A stretch of 64,000 nucleotides of DNA from CAZYME01 sp964648115 (GCA_964648115.1 CAZYME010000005.1:1-64000), one strand, 5' to 3'. Shown: positions 42,483 to 51,394, counted from the first letter of the stretch. A program made the numbers and translations. The notes: generated from the sequence alone by a model not told the origin.

Positions 42483-43693
42483 ACTATGTTCCCTTTTTTT
42501 GCTAAATCAATAAGTAAGAGTGCACTAAGGGCAGCTCGCTCCACCAGGCTATCAAGTAATATAAATTCATTAGGGCTGTGAATATCTCCCCCGCGAACAC
42601 CCAAGGTGTCTAGCACTGGAAGCCCCTGATGGGCAAGATTGTTTCCATCACAGCAGCCACCACTATCTTGCCAGTCAATTTTTAAGCCTAATTTGCTACC
42701 CATTTGCTGAGCTTGAGAAAATAAATCCTCCAATGCGGCATTGACGTGTTTTACGGGCCGACCAAACTCACCTTGGACTGTCAGCGAATAACCCTCTCGC
42801 TGCATTTCACATATAATCTGATCTATTTTGAGACGCACCCAGCCCTCATCATCAGGGTGGCTAATCCGAACATCAAGCTTTGCTACCGCGTTGTCAGGGA
42901 CGACATTGAGCGCCTCTCCACCAGCAATTTTACCAACATTGATAGTGACCCCTTTACGCTTTCCATTGAGGGCATGTATGGCAGATATTGCCTCAGCCAG
43001 GAAGCAAATTGCGTTGCGACCCTCATCAAAAGCCCGCCCAACGTGAGCGGCTTTTCCCTGCGCTATCAAGGTTAACTTGCCACTGCCTCTGCGGTTTTTG
43101 GCTAAGGTCCCGCTCGTTGTCATCGCAGGCTCATATACTAAAGCGGCTTGGTAGTTACCTGCAATATGAGCTAGCAATGCGCTGGATGCTGGGGAACCAA
43201 TCTCTTCATCTGCGTTGATAATCACATCCCAGCCCAATGTATCAGCATAGGGAGATGCTTCAAAAGCAATTAATGCATGCAACATGACAATAAGCCCGCC
43301 TTTCATGTCAGCAACTCCAGGCCCATTGACGCGATTCTCATTGATATAAGTTAATTTTTGAAATGGGTGCGTCGCGGGATAGACTGTATCCATGTGCCCA
43401 CTTAATAGAACACGATTTTTCAAAAGGGGGCGTTTACGTATGAAAAGGATGTCACCGCAGGATTGAAGAGTGGTTTTACCCGCCATATTAACGATAGGGA
43501 TAGCGGGTAAACTGCGTGATTCGATAAGGTCTGCGACAGGGGTAAAAACCTTCTGCAGCGCACTATGCATAGAAGCTAAGCCTGGCAAATTATCACTACT
43601 GGAGTTGATCTCACAAAACTCATGCAGTTGCGACACCATGGTTTGGTGGTTAGCGTGTATTAAAGAGAGTGAGTCCGTTAGTGATTTGTCCAT
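42479..43693 (-). CDS. M20-family zinc hydrolase (carboxypeptidase G2/ArgE-like)
   Basis: A 404-residue M20 metallopeptidase with the full metal site: His100/Asp102 in LLSGHMDTVYP, bridging Asp129 in GVADMKGG, catalytic Glu163 and ligand Glu164 in INADEEIGS, plus VYEPAM (Glu) and GDIHSPNEF (His). It has a central dimerisation insertion and no signal peptide. First gene of the ast cluster and overlapping astA by four bases, it is well placed to do the last step, splitting succinylglutamate to glutamate and succinate, because astE is absent here. That assignment is inference. Confidence 0.85.
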   Translation of the reverse strand: MDKSLTDSLSLIHANHQTMVSQLHEFCEINSSSDNLPGLASMHSALQKVFTPVADLIESRSLPAIPIVNMAGKTTLQSCGDILFIRKRPLLKNRVLLSGHMDTVYPATHPFQKLTYINENRVNGPGVADMKGGLIVMLHALIAFEASPYADTLGWDVIINADEEIGSPASSALLAHIAGNYQAALVYEPAMTTSGTLAKNRRGSGKLTLIAQGKAAHVGRAFDEGRNAICFLAEAISAIHALNGKRKGVTINVGKIAGGEALNVVPDNAVAKLDVRISHPDDEGWVRLKIDQIICEMQREGYSLTVQGEFGRPVKHVNAALEDLFSQAQQMGSKLGLKIDWQDSGGCCDGNNLAHQGLPVLDTLGVRGGDIHSPNEFILLDSLVERAALSALLLIDLAKKGNIV

Positions 43694-43869
43694 TTTCTTT
43701 ACGCCTTATTGTAGCAAAGTGGTTCCTGCTCCCCTTGCAATATTAGCCCCAACAGGGTCCGTAATAACCGCAAAATGACCAAAATCACCCTGTAACAGAT
43801 TGTCCGCTCATTTTGTGCTCCATTTCAGTGATTCAACAGTATATAATGGCATTTTTTTTTGGAGCGCGC

Positions 43870-44583
43870 ATGCAAAATATCATAGCGCAAGCACACCCCC
43901 AATGGCACAAGCTGCTTGAGCGCGCATTAGGAGTTATGGATAGCCAATATCTTGATAAATTACAGTCCAATGGCAATTGGTTACCTGGTATACAATCTAT
44001 ATTTGCGGCATTTAATTTGCCATTATCCGCTACCCAATACATTCTTTTAGGTGAGTCGCCTTATCCGCGTGCACAATCAGCAAATGGCTATGCTTTCTGG
44101 GATGAGTCGGTGCATTCGCTTTGGAGTGATAAAGGCCTTTCCAAACAGGTTAATCGGGCAACTTCATTACGTAACCTCATCAAGATGCTTTTGCTAGCCC
44201 GCGAAGATTTGTTGCAAGATTTTTCCCAAGAGGCAATTGCAAGATTGAACAAATCCCACTATGTCCAAACGGGAGCAGAATTATTTGGTGCGTTCATGAA
44301 GAAAGGATTTTTATTATTGAATGCATCTTTAGTCTACGCTGAAGGGCAAGTGCCTTACCATGCACGTGCCTGGCGGCCTTTTATACATAGTTTATTTCAG
44401 CAATTATCTGAGTATAACCCATCATTAAAGCTGGTTTTATTAGGACGCATTGCAGAGCAAATCCCTCAGACAAAACTTTTCCCTGTCCTTTTAGCCGAGC
44501 ATCCCTATAATATAAGCTTTATCACAAACCCTGCTGTGGTTGAGTTTTTTAAACCGATGGATTTATTGAGTATCAAGTCATGA
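43870..44583 (+). CDS. Uracil-DNA-glycosylase-fold protein lacking the catalytic Asp
   Basis: I start at the ATG at 43870 because GGAG lies five bases upstream; a TATAAT (43842-43847) lies across the upstream ATG at 43846. The 237-residue protein follows the layout of uracil-DNA glycosylase. At the water-activating loop it reads LLGESPYPRAQSANGYAF where Ung has GQDPYHGPGQAHGLAFS, so Ser63 replaces the catalytic Asp. The DNA-clamp loop HPSPLS is replaced by EHPYNISF. A repair glycosylase is therefore doubtful. It overlaps the ubiG start (ATGA). Confidence 0.7.
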   Translation: MQNIIAQAHPQWHKLLERALGVMDSQYLDKLQSNGNWLPGIQSIFAAFNLPLSATQYILLGESPYPRAQSANGYAFWDESVHSLWSDKGLSKQVNRATSLRNLIKMLLLAREDLLQDFSQEAIARLNKSHYVQTGAELFGAFMKKGFLLLNASLVYAEGQVPYHARAWRPFIHSLFQQLSEYNPSLKLVLLGRIAEQIPQTKLFPVLLAEHPYNISFITNPAVVEFFKPMDLLSIKS

Positions 44584-45272
44584 CAAAAAAAACGACGGTT
44601 GACGCAGTAGAAGTTGCTAAATTTGCTCAACATGCCACTCAATGGTGGGATACGGAAGGGCCTCTGAAAACGCTGCACGATATCAATCCTGCGCGTCTCG
44701 CTTTTATCCAAAAATTTGTCGAACCTTCTAATAAGTCTGTTTTGGATGTTGGTTGCGGTGGAGGGGTTCTTTCTGAGGGGTTGGCGCGTAATGGAGCTAT
44801 CGTAACTGGGCTTGATGTTGAGCCCGATGCTATTGCCGCCGCAAAAGCGCACGCTAAGCAGCATAAATTAAAAATTGAATATGTGTGCGAGCTTATTGAG
44901 GATTATGAAGCGTCGTCCTTTGATTTTATAACCTGCATGGAGATGTTAGAGCACGTTCCTGATCCCGCACTTGTTATAGAACATTGCGCGCGCTTACTCA
45001 AACCAGGCGGGTATTTATTTTTATCGACCATCAATAGAACAGCGAAAGCATATGCTAGCGTTATTGTTGCGGCAGAATATATTCTTCGATTATTACCCCG
45101 CCAAACCCATGATTTTGATAAATTTCTTAAGGTCAGTGAGCTAGCATCGATAACGCGAGATGCGGGTTTAGATATGGTGGGTATGACAGGCATAGCCTAC
45201 AATCCGTTCACCCGAATAGCTTCTCTACAAGACTCCATCGATGTTAATTATTTGATGGTATGTCAAAAATAG
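44580..45272 (+). CDS. ubiG: Ubiquinone biosynthesis O-methyltransferase UbiG
   Basis: UbiG methylates the two hydroxyls introduced during ubiquinone synthesis. 230 residues; SAM motif I is SVLDVGCGGGVLSEGLARNG, with the ribose-binding LDVEPDAI. The N-terminal FAQHATQWWDTEGPLKTLHDINPARL is specific to UbiG. The last part (GMTGIAYNPFT) is also typical. Translation is coupled to the UDG-like gene upstream. Confident call. Confidence 0.96.
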   Translation: MTKKTTVDAVEVAKFAQHATQWWDTEGPLKTLHDINPARLAFIQKFVEPSNKSVLDVGCGGGVLSEGLARNGAIVTGLDVEPDAIAAAKAHAKQHKLKIEYVCELIEDYEASSFDFITCMEMLEHVPDPALVIEHCARLLKPGGYLFLSTINRTAKAYASVIVAAEYILRLLPRQTHDFDKFLKVSELASITRDAGLDMVGMTGIAYNPFTRIASLQDSIDVNYLMVCQK

Positions 45273-45300
45273 ATTTGCGCATCAATAGTGGTTATTAGCA

Positions 45301-45672
45301 TTATTTTGACGCTGAACCAGCGCGTTTTTTCTCTGCATAGCGTTGTTTATAACGTTGATAGGCATATTTGGCTTGCTCTTCTGTAACAATATCTACTTCA
45401 TTACCAAATAAATCAACCCTAGCAACATTGGCTTTTTGGCAACTTAGGTAAGCAGGTGATGCGCTGTAATAGTTTAATGCTTCACGAAGTGCTTTTTTGC
45501 TAAATGGTGGTGACTCAAGCCGCTCATAGAAATCAATAATATCGTCAAAAATCCCTATTTTAAGCGGTTTAACTTGTGTGATTTTTTTCAAAAAAGCTGC
45601 TGGGAAATGTTCTGATAGCCACTCAATGATCTTTAATTTATCCCTTTTCGCAATATCGTGCTGTTGATCCAT
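45301..45672 (-). CDS. proQ: ProQ/FinO-domain RNA-binding protein
   Basis: A minimal ProQ/FinO protein of 123 residues without the long linker and Tudor domain of E. coli ProQ. The domain runs from about 10 to 110: LSEHFPAAF, VKPLKIGIFDDI, LREALNYYSASPAYLSC and the final helix AKYAYQRYKQRYAEKKR. Such proteins bind structured small RNAs and 3' ends. Legionella has a related FinO protein (RocC) that controls competence with a small RNA; whether this is that protein or a paralogue cannot be decided here. A small RNA gene lies 300 bases upstream on the other strand. Confidence 0.88.
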   Translation of the reverse strand: MDQQHDIAKRDKLKIIEWLSEHFPAAFLKKITQVKPLKIGIFDDIIDFYERLESPPFSKKALREALNYYSASPAYLSCQKANVARVDLFGNEVDIVTEEQAKYAYQRYKQRYAEKKRAGSASK

Positions 45673-45816
45673 TGTTTTACTCTATGAGCAGTTAAATACT
45701 ATGTAACCTACCAAACAATAAAGAGATTTGCAAAGAAACCGTAGATAAACCCGGTTGATGCAATAGCAGTAGCTGTGTACTGGGTCTCTTTCGTGAAAAA
45801 TTATCTTGAAAACAAG

Positions 45817-45830
45817 CAAGAAATTTCTCA
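45817..45830. promoter_or_regulatory. LetA-box upstream of the RsmY/Z-like RNA
   Basis: CAAGAAATTTCTCA matches 11 of the 12 fixed positions of the described LetA element TNAGAAATTTCTNA (only the first T differs); read on the other strand it also fits with one mismatch. It lies about 150 bases upstream of the proposed RNA start, the sort of distance at which GacA/LetA boxes act. Confidence 0.75.
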
Positions 45831-45982
45831 ATGTGTATTGAGACGATGGAGGGGGGTAGGGTTGTAATTTTAGTAACTATCTGAAATATATAATATTTAT
45901 ATAATCGTAGGACGGGGTGTCACGAGATTATTTTGTCAAGCTGTCTTGCATATGAACATATGGGCTGCTAGATTTAATCTAT

Positions 45983-46113
45983 GACTTCGTAAGGATATGA
46001 AGTCTGCTAAACGGATTTTAATCAGATGGATCTGATATTCAAGGAAGAATAAATTCAGGGCTTGCTCCTGAATGGAAGACTGTGAAAAGCCAGGGCCATG
46101 CCCTGGCTTTTTT
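45983..46113 (+). ncRNA. RsmY/RsmZ-type CsrA-sequestering small RNA
   Basis: No protein frame fits, but about 130 bases carry five ANGGA motifs (AAGGA 45992, ACGGA 46012, ATGGA 46027, AAGGA 46042, ATGGA 46073 region). Two sit in loops of clean hairpins: GACTTC-(GTAAGGATAT)-GAAGTC at 45983-46004 and ATCAGA-(TGGA)-TCTGAT at 46021-46036. A third hairpin, TTCAGG...CCTGAA, precedes a strong terminator (46085-46113). GGA in hairpin loops is the CsrA/RsmA binding form. A LetA-box lies upstream. The 5' end is approximate; a second possible start near 45912 (TATAAT at 45900-45905) would give about 200 bases. Whether it is RsmY or RsmZ cannot be told. Confidence 0.8.
46085..46113. terminator. Bidirectional Rho-independent terminator
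   Basis: AAAAGCCAGGGC-CAT-GCCCTGGCTTTT: a 12-bp perfect stem with a 3-base loop and T runs on both strands. It serves the small RNA (plus) and the L,D-transpeptidase (minus, stop at 46119). Confidence 0.93.
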
Positions 46114-46118
46114 ACAGC

Positions 46119-46796
46119 TTATGCTACAGCGTAGCCTGTGTGAGATAAATAGTTGCGATCGGGGTAGTAAGCAAATACAACCGAACCACCTTTAATAGTG
46201 TTAATAACTGGCTTAGCCATTGTTTGAGCGATTGAAGGGCAGCCCCAACTACGACCAGCACGCCCTGATTTTTTAATGAAATCAGGCTCAACATACCAAG
46301 CACCATGAATAACAACACGGCGGTTGTATGCATTGTCGTTAAAACCTTTTTCTAACCCCTGTAAATTCAATGAATAACCTTTTGAACCAATATACGTGTC
46401 ACGTGTTACATAGGTACCTAAGCTAGTTTCTTTGCTTGAGGTTCTATTTGAAAAGTGATGTGGAGTGGTCATGCCTGAATTTTGGCCATGAGCAACATAA
46501 GTGTTATATAATAATTTTTCTTTACGAACATCAAAGATCCACATACGTTGCTTTGATGATGGGAGTGAGTAATCAATAACAGTCAGAACTGGTTTCTTAA
46601 CAGCGCCCTTAGAGGAAGCCTTCTGATAAGCAACCAGGGCTAGCTTCAGAACTTTTTTATTAAGTTGAGGTGCCTTTTGAGCTAAATGCTGGACTTCTGT
46701 ATTGATATTAAAAGCTGATCTTTTGAATATCGCTGCGCTAGATGTCATGTTACTGCTAAGCATGGCTATTGATATGAGGGCTAATATTGTATTCAT
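46119..46796 (-). CDS. YkuD_2-type murein L,D-transpeptidase family protein
   Basis: A 225-residue exported protein with a signal-like N-terminus (MNTILALISIAMLSSNMTSS). The catalytic region reads VVIHGAWYV (His164) and GRAGRSWGCPSIA (Ser183, Gly185, nucleophile Cys186), the H...S-x-GCP form of the YkuD_2 family. ER/YkuD enzymes make 3-3 crosslinks in peptidoglycan or attach proteins to it. YVAHGQNSGMTTPHHFSN is also typical. A promoter lies at 46853-46881 and GGAG before the ATG. Expected to act in the periplasm. Confidence 0.85.
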   Translation of the reverse strand: MNTILALISIAMLSSNMTSSAAIFKRSAFNINTEVQHLAQKAPQLNKKVLKLALVAYQKASSKGAVKKPVLTVIDYSLPSSKQRMWIFDVRKEKLLYNTYVAHGQNSGMTTPHHFSNRTSSKETSLGTYVTRDTYIGSKGYSLNLQGLEKGFNDNAYNRRVVIHGAWYVEPDFIKKSGRAGRSWGCPSIAQTMAKPVINTIKGGSVVFAYYPDRNYLSHTGYAVA

Positions 46797-46852
46797 AATG
46801 CTCCATTCTTTAGTAACGTCGCCTTCATAACTGAGGCGTGCAAAAAGTGTGT

Positions 46853-46881
46853 ATTATATAGACAATTGGCAAAAATGTAAA
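46853..46881 (-). promoter_or_regulatory. Sigma70 promoter of the L,D-transpeptidase
   Basis: On the minus strand: TTTACA (46881-46876), 17-base spacer, TATAAT (46858-46853). Predicted start near 46846, leaving a leader of about 50 bases. Confidence 0.75.
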
Positions 46882-46966
46882 GTCGCAAGCTAAGTAGGTG
46901 TTTTTTTTAATAAAATTCAATAAATACAATGGGTTGGATCACGGTGGTGGTCATTGTATGGCGTAA

Positions 46967-46996
46967 TTGACAAACAATTTGCGCTAAATTTACACT
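46967..46996 (+). promoter_or_regulatory. Candidate promoter of putA
   Basis: TTGACA (46967-46972), 18-base spacer, TACACT (46991-46996). It leaves a leader of about 180 bases before putA. Nothing else is recognisable in the 46882-47185 gap, which is AT-rich. Confidence 0.5.
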
Positions 46997-47185
46997 AATA
47001 GACCATATATTTAATATACAAATAGGTTAATTTGTACACTGTTTTTGTAGATTTAATTCTATTTATCACCCAATTCAACGTTGATAAAGGGCCTGATTTT
47101 CACCTGAAATTTTATTTATTATCAAATTTGGATTATCCTTCAACATTTTTAACAGAAGTAATGTCATTTTTCAATTGGAGGCAAT

Positions 47186-50100
47186 ATGCTTGATAGGCTA
47201 CCTTTACAATCTCCACAAAGATTACGTGCAGCGATCAATGATCTATATCGCATGAAGGAAGAACATATTGTTACCAGGCTTATTGAAGAAGCTCGGCTCG
47301 ATGATAATCTGACTGTAGCAGTCCATAATGTGGCGATGCGCTTGGTAGAAAAAGTGCGTTCTGAGCGTAAAAAAACCACGGGGATTGACTCTTTTTTGAC
47401 ACAATATGCTTTGTCTAGCGACGAGGGAATTGCATTGATGTGCTTAGCCGAAGCACTTTTGCGGGTGCCAGATAATGCAACCATTGATAATCTAATTAAA
47501 GATAAACTAGCGACTGCTGATTGGGGTTCTCATCGTGGACAGAGCAATTCTTTCTTTGTAAATGCTACAACCTGGGCATTAATGTTAACCGGAAAAGTGC
47601 TAACACCAGGGAAAGCCGAATCAGTTCTCAGTAAAGCCTTAATGAAGGTCGTCAATCGCAGTAGCGAAGGTGTCGTCCGGACAGCTGTTGATAAAGCTAT
47701 GCGTATTATGAGTAAGCAATTTGTTATGGGGCGTACGATTAGCGAGGCAATAACCCGCGCCAAGAAAAAAGAAGCTATTGGCTATCGATACTCTTATGAC
47801 ATGTTAGGCGAGGCGGCGTTAACCGCATTTGACGCGGAGCGTTATTTTAAAGCCTACACTCAAGCTATTGAAACAATTGGTAAGTCAGTTAACTCGGAAA
47901 TTGATATTTATCGTAAACCCGGTATTTCTATTAAACTTTCCGCATTGCATCCCCGCTATCAAGAGGCACAACTTGATCGCGTTTTACCCGAATTAGCTCC
48001 AAAATTATTAGCGTTAGCACAATTAGCCAAAAAATATGATATTGCTCTTACCATTGATGCCGAAGAATCCGAGCGTTTGGATTTATCACTAGATGTCATT
48101 GAACGTGTGTTTAATGACGATAGTCTAGATGGCTGGAATGGGTTTGGTATGGCTGTGCAATCCTACCAAAAACGCGCTTTTTACGTACTTGATTGGATAG
48201 CGACACTGGCCCGGAGTAAGAAACGACGCATGATGGTACGTTTAATTAAGGGTGCTTATTGGGATAGTGAAATTAAAAAAACACAGATGCAAGGGCTAGC
48301 TGAATACCCGGTTTTTACACGGAAAGTATTTACTGATGTCTCGTTTCAGGCCTGCGCGAAGAAACTATTGACGATGACTGACGCTATTTATCCTCAATTT
48401 GCCACACATAATGCATACTCTGTTGCTCTTATTTTAAATTTAGTCGGTTCTTACAGAGATTTTGAATTTCAATGTTTGCATGGTATGGGTAATGAATTGT
48501 ATGAGCAAATTGTTCCGGCGAATCAATATAACATCCCTTGCCGAATCTACGCACCAGTTGGTAGCCATGAAGATTTACTGCCTTACTTAGTGAGGCGCTT
48601 GCTGGAAAACGGTGCGAACTCCTCTTTTGTAAACCGCATTGTCGATGACAAAGCACCTATCGCTGAGTTGGTTGAGGATCCCTTGAGTAAAGCGCGGTAT
48701 TTACTTAGCAAAATTAACCAAAACATCCCTTTACCCCATGATATTTTTTTGCCGGAGCGTAAAAACTCACCAGGGATAGATTTTAGTGATAGAAGGTGTG
48801 TTGCAGAGCTGCAACAACATTTTAAGAATATTGAGTTAGGGAAATGGCAGGCGGCTCCAATTTTGGCTAAAAAACAAATTTCTCAACATAACAAGCAAGA
48901 TGTTGTATCTCCACAACAAGCTGATCGCGTGATAGGGCAGGTAGTTAATGCTGCTACAAAAGATATCGATACTGCGCTATCTAATGCAGGGGGAATTTTT
49001 CCAGAATGGAGCCAAACCCCTGTTATTGAACGTGCAGCTTGTCTAGAACGGTTTGCCTGTCTTATGGAAGATAATATGCCACGCTTACTCGGTATGCTAT
49101 GCCTTGAGGCGGGTAAAACATGGAATGATGGTGTAGCTGAGGTAAGGGAGGCAATTGATTTTTGCCGGTACTACGCGACCATGGCTGAAAAAATGATGAC
49201 TAATCCGGTACGCCTACAAGGCTATACGGGTGAAGTAAATGAATTAAGTTTGCATGCACGCGGTATTGTACTTTGCATTAGCCCTTGGAACTTTCCATTA
49301 GCTATTTTTACAGGGCAGGTAGTCGCAGCGTTGGTTACAGGTAATTGTGTGATTGCCAAACCTGCCGAGCAAACCCCCTTAATCGCTCATTATGCTGTTG
49401 AATTAATGCTTAAAGCCGGTATTCCAGCTGGTGTAGTGCAACTATTACCTGGAGCTGGTGAAACGATTGGAGCAGCTTTAGTTGCTGATAAACGGATTAA
49501 AGCAGTTATCTTTACCGGTTCAACGCAAACGGCTTCGGCTATTAATAAGACATTGGCCACTCGAGGTGGTGAAATTATTCCATTGATAGCAGAAACTGGT
49601 GGTCAAAACACGATGATTGTTGACTCCTCAGCTCTGCTTGAGCAAGTTGTGGTGGACGTTGTTACTTCAGCATTTGGCAGTGCGGGCCAACGCTGCTCTG
49701 CTTTAAGAGTGCTGTATGTACAAGAGGAAGTATATCCACGCCTTATCGAATTACTAAAGGGGGCCATGGCTGAGTTGAGAGTAGGCGACCCTTGTTGGCT
49801 AACCACAGATGTTGGACCAGTTATCGATAAAGATGCTTTAACGGTACTAAAAAACCATGTGGCTGCTTGTAAAAAGAAATACGAGCTGATTTATCAAAGC
49901 CAATTAAATTACACATGTGACGCAGGGTTCTTTATGCCACCCACGGCCATTGCTATTGATAGTATAAAAGCCTTAGATAAAGAAGTTTTTGGCCCAGTGC
50001 TGCATGTTATTCAATACAAACGTAAAGCCTTAGATACAGTTATAGAGCAAATCAACAATACAGGCTTTGGGCTCACTTTAGGTATTCATAGTCGTATTAA

Positions 50101-50335
50101 TGAAACGGTTGAATATATACGTCAACGCATCCACGTTGGAAATTGTTACGTAAACCGCAATATGATTGGCGCGGTAGTCGGTTTGCAGCCATTTGGCGGC
50201 GAGGGCTTATCGGGAACAGGGCCAAAAGCCGGAGGCCCTCATTATTTGCAACGCTTGTGTCATGAGCGAACGTATACAGTCGATACGACTGCGGCTGGCG
50301 GTAATGCAAGTTTAATGTCGTTGTCTGAAGAGTAA
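47186..50335 (+). CDS. putA: Bifunctional proline dehydrogenase / P5C dehydrogenase
   Basis: PutA oxidises proline to glutamate in two steps on the inner face of the membrane. 1049 residues. An N-terminal helical arm (1-about 125) replaces the DNA-binding ribbon-helix-helix of E. coli PutA, so it is not a repressor. The FAD-dependent PRODH barrel (about 190-480) has YRKPGISIKLSALHPRY, VRLIKGAYWDSEI and FATHNAYS. The ALDH domain (about 590-1030) has ISPWNFPLAIFTGQ, AETGGQNTMIV and catalytic Cys837 in GSAGQRCSALR. TTGGAGG precedes the ATG. Consistent with amino-acid feeding. Confidence 0.96.
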   Translation: MLDRLPLQSPQRLRAAINDLYRMKEEHIVTRLIEEARLDDNLTVAVHNVAMRLVEKVRSERKKTTGIDSFLTQYALSSDEGIALMCLAEALLRVPDNATIDNLIKDKLATADWGSHRGQSNSFFVNATTWALMLTGKVLTPGKAESVLSKALMKVVNRSSEGVVRTAVDKAMRIMSKQFVMGRTISEAITRAKKKEAIGYRYSYDMLGEAALTAFDAERYFKAYTQAIETIGKSVNSEIDIYRKPGISIKLSALHPRYQEAQLDRVLPELAPKLLALAQLAKKYDIALTIDAEESERLDLSLDVIERVFNDDSLDGWNGFGMAVQSYQKRAFYVLDWIATLARSKKRRMMVRLIKGAYWDSEIKKTQMQGLAEYPVFTRKVFTDVSFQACAKKLLTMTDAIYPQFATHNAYSVALILNLVGSYRDFEFQCLHGMGNELYEQIVPANQYNIPCRIYAPVGSHEDLLPYLVRRLLENGANSSFVNRIVDDKAPIAELVEDPLSKARYLLSKINQNIPLPHDIFLPERKNSPGIDFSDRRCVAELQQHFKNIELGKWQAAPILAKKQISQHNKQDVVSPQQADRVIGQVVNAATKDIDTALSNAGGIFPEWSQTPVIERAACLERFACLMEDNMPRLLGMLCLEAGKTWNDGVAEVREAIDFCRYYATMAEKMMTNPVRLQGYTGEVNELSLHARGIVLCISPWNFPLAIFTGQVVAALVTGNCVIAKPAEQTPLIAHYAVELMLKAGIPAGVVQLLPGAGETIGAALVADKRIKAVIFTGSTQTASAINKTLATRGGEIIPLIAETGGQNTMIVDSSALLEQVVVDVVTSAFGSAGQRCSALRVLYVQEEVYPRLIELLKGAMAELRVGDPCWLTTDVGPVIDKDALTVLKNHVAACKKKYELIYQSQLNYTCDAGFFMPPTAIAIDSIKALDKEVFGPVLHVIQYKRKALDTVIEQINNTGFGLTLGIHSRINETVEYIRQRIHVGNCYVNRNMIGAVVGLQPFGGEGLSGTGPKAGGPHYLQRLCHERTYTVDTTAAGGNASLMSLSEE

Positions 50336-50364
50336 ATTCAAACAAATTTCACCAGGAGTTTAAT

Positions 50365-51150
50365 ATGCCGCGTATTAGAATAGTAAGTTTAGGTGAGGTT
50401 GTTCCTCAACTCCAAAATAGGGCCTTGGATGATTTTGCCAAGCTCATCAATCCTGAAAATCCAAAAGATGCGCTAGGTGTTTTAAAGGACATCCTTGGCC
50501 GTATGAAAACATTTGAAGACTTATCCAGTTTCAAAACGGGGAGTATGAGCGAAGAAGAATTTACAAATATCATGATTAAAAGGATCAATGAGTCTACCAA
50601 TGTAAAATTAACTACCGAGCAATTCGACACAGCGTGGAATGCAATGAACCCAACTGTTGCCGAATTTTCTCCGCTTTTAGGAGAGGTTATTCGTGAGAAC
50701 ACTGGAGAACAACAAATCGTTTTCGTGAGCTATACCAATCCTAAAGATATGAGACATTTAAGGCAGATGCTGGATTCTGCAGGTATAAAATATACCCTAG
50801 ATGAAAATAATGAGCTCAATAGCATAGATGGGGTACCCTTACATTTATCCTATGCTACAAAGCGCCCCAAAGGTGACCTTATTTTGCATGTCATTCAAAA
50901 AATGACCCCCGCGCCGAGTTCTGCTATGTTTACTAGTGCGCCTCTAGATATTAAATATGTTCGTAGTATTAACGGAGATAAAGATCCAATAATGGCTTTT
51001 TTGCATGATCAAAGTGATCAAGCAGCCGTAGATGCAGCTGAGAAAAAGGGCGTGGATGTTCTAATATGGAATAAGCAAGCAGGGCAATCTTTTAGAGATA
51101 CTATTCAAGCGGGACAAAGTTATAGCATAGATCCTGCAAAATTATCTTAA
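50365..51150 (+). CDS. Hypothetical protein, possibly HAD-like fold
   Basis: A 261-residue soluble protein with AGGAG before the ATG, 29 bases after putA. I cannot name it. FDTAWNAMNPTVAEF followed by IVFVSYTNPKDMRHLRQML resembles the cap helix and the Ser/Thr-Asn strand of haloacid-dehalogenase hydrolases. However, the first nucleophile motif DxDxT is missing (the N-terminus is MPRIRIVSLGEVVPQ) and no clear acidic motif IV is seen. If it is HAD-like, it has lost activity. The C-terminus (QAGQSFRDTIQAGQSY) contains a short duplication. Confidence 0.55.
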   Translation: MPRIRIVSLGEVVPQLQNRALDDFAKLINPENPKDALGVLKDILGRMKTFEDLSSFKTGSMSEEEFTNIMIKRINESTNVKLTTEQFDTAWNAMNPTVAEFSPLLGEVIRENTGEQQIVFVSYTNPKDMRHLRQMLDSAGIKYTLDENNELNSIDGVPLHLSYATKRPKGDLILHVIQKMTPAPSSAMFTSAPLDIKYVRSINGDKDPIMAFLHDQSDQAAVDAAEKKGVDVLIWNKQAGQSFRDTIQAGQSYSIDPAKLS

Positions 51151-51153
51151 ATG

Positions 51154-51205
51154 TAGACGTAGGTTGGGTCATGACCCAACAACTGCGCAAAGCGCCACCA
51201 AACAT
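51154..51205. repeat. Repeat family 'GTAGGTTGGGYCATGRCCCAAC', long-tail copy
   Basis: ACGTAGGTTGGGTCATGACC then CAACAACTGCGCAAAGCGCC. The tail is the same as at 17692-17745. Located after the HAD-like gene. Confidence 0.75.
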
Positions 51206-51234
51206 GATCTTTCGTCATATATAAGGAAAATAAT

Positions 51235-51360
51235 CGTCTTTGCGAGCGTAGCGAAGCAATCCAGTGTCTTTATCTAAGCGACATTAGGGCCGCTGGATTG
51301 CTTCGCTGCGCTCGCAAAGACGGGCTATTTTTGGCCGGGATTTTCTTAAGTAAGTGCCAT
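51235..51360. mobile_element. MITE-like 88-bp palindrome, copy 2 (opposite orientation)
   Basis: The palindrome at 51235-51322 matches 41328-41415 as its reverse complement, including the centre CTAAGCGACATTAGGGCCGC. The adjacent GGCTATTTTTGGCCGGGATT then TTCTTAAGTAAGTGCCA matches the outer arm of copy 1. A degenerate 'GTAGGTTGGGTC' remnant follows at 51366-51384. Confidence 0.8.
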
Positions 51361-51394
51361 TAGGTCAATGACCCAACCTACTTTTAATAAGCTA

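Noticed and set aside
45900..45982. Longer form of the small RNA starting at the TATAAT at 45900
   Set aside because: Possible, but there is no -35 and the 130-base form agrees better with known RsmY/Z lengths; kept as an alternative only.
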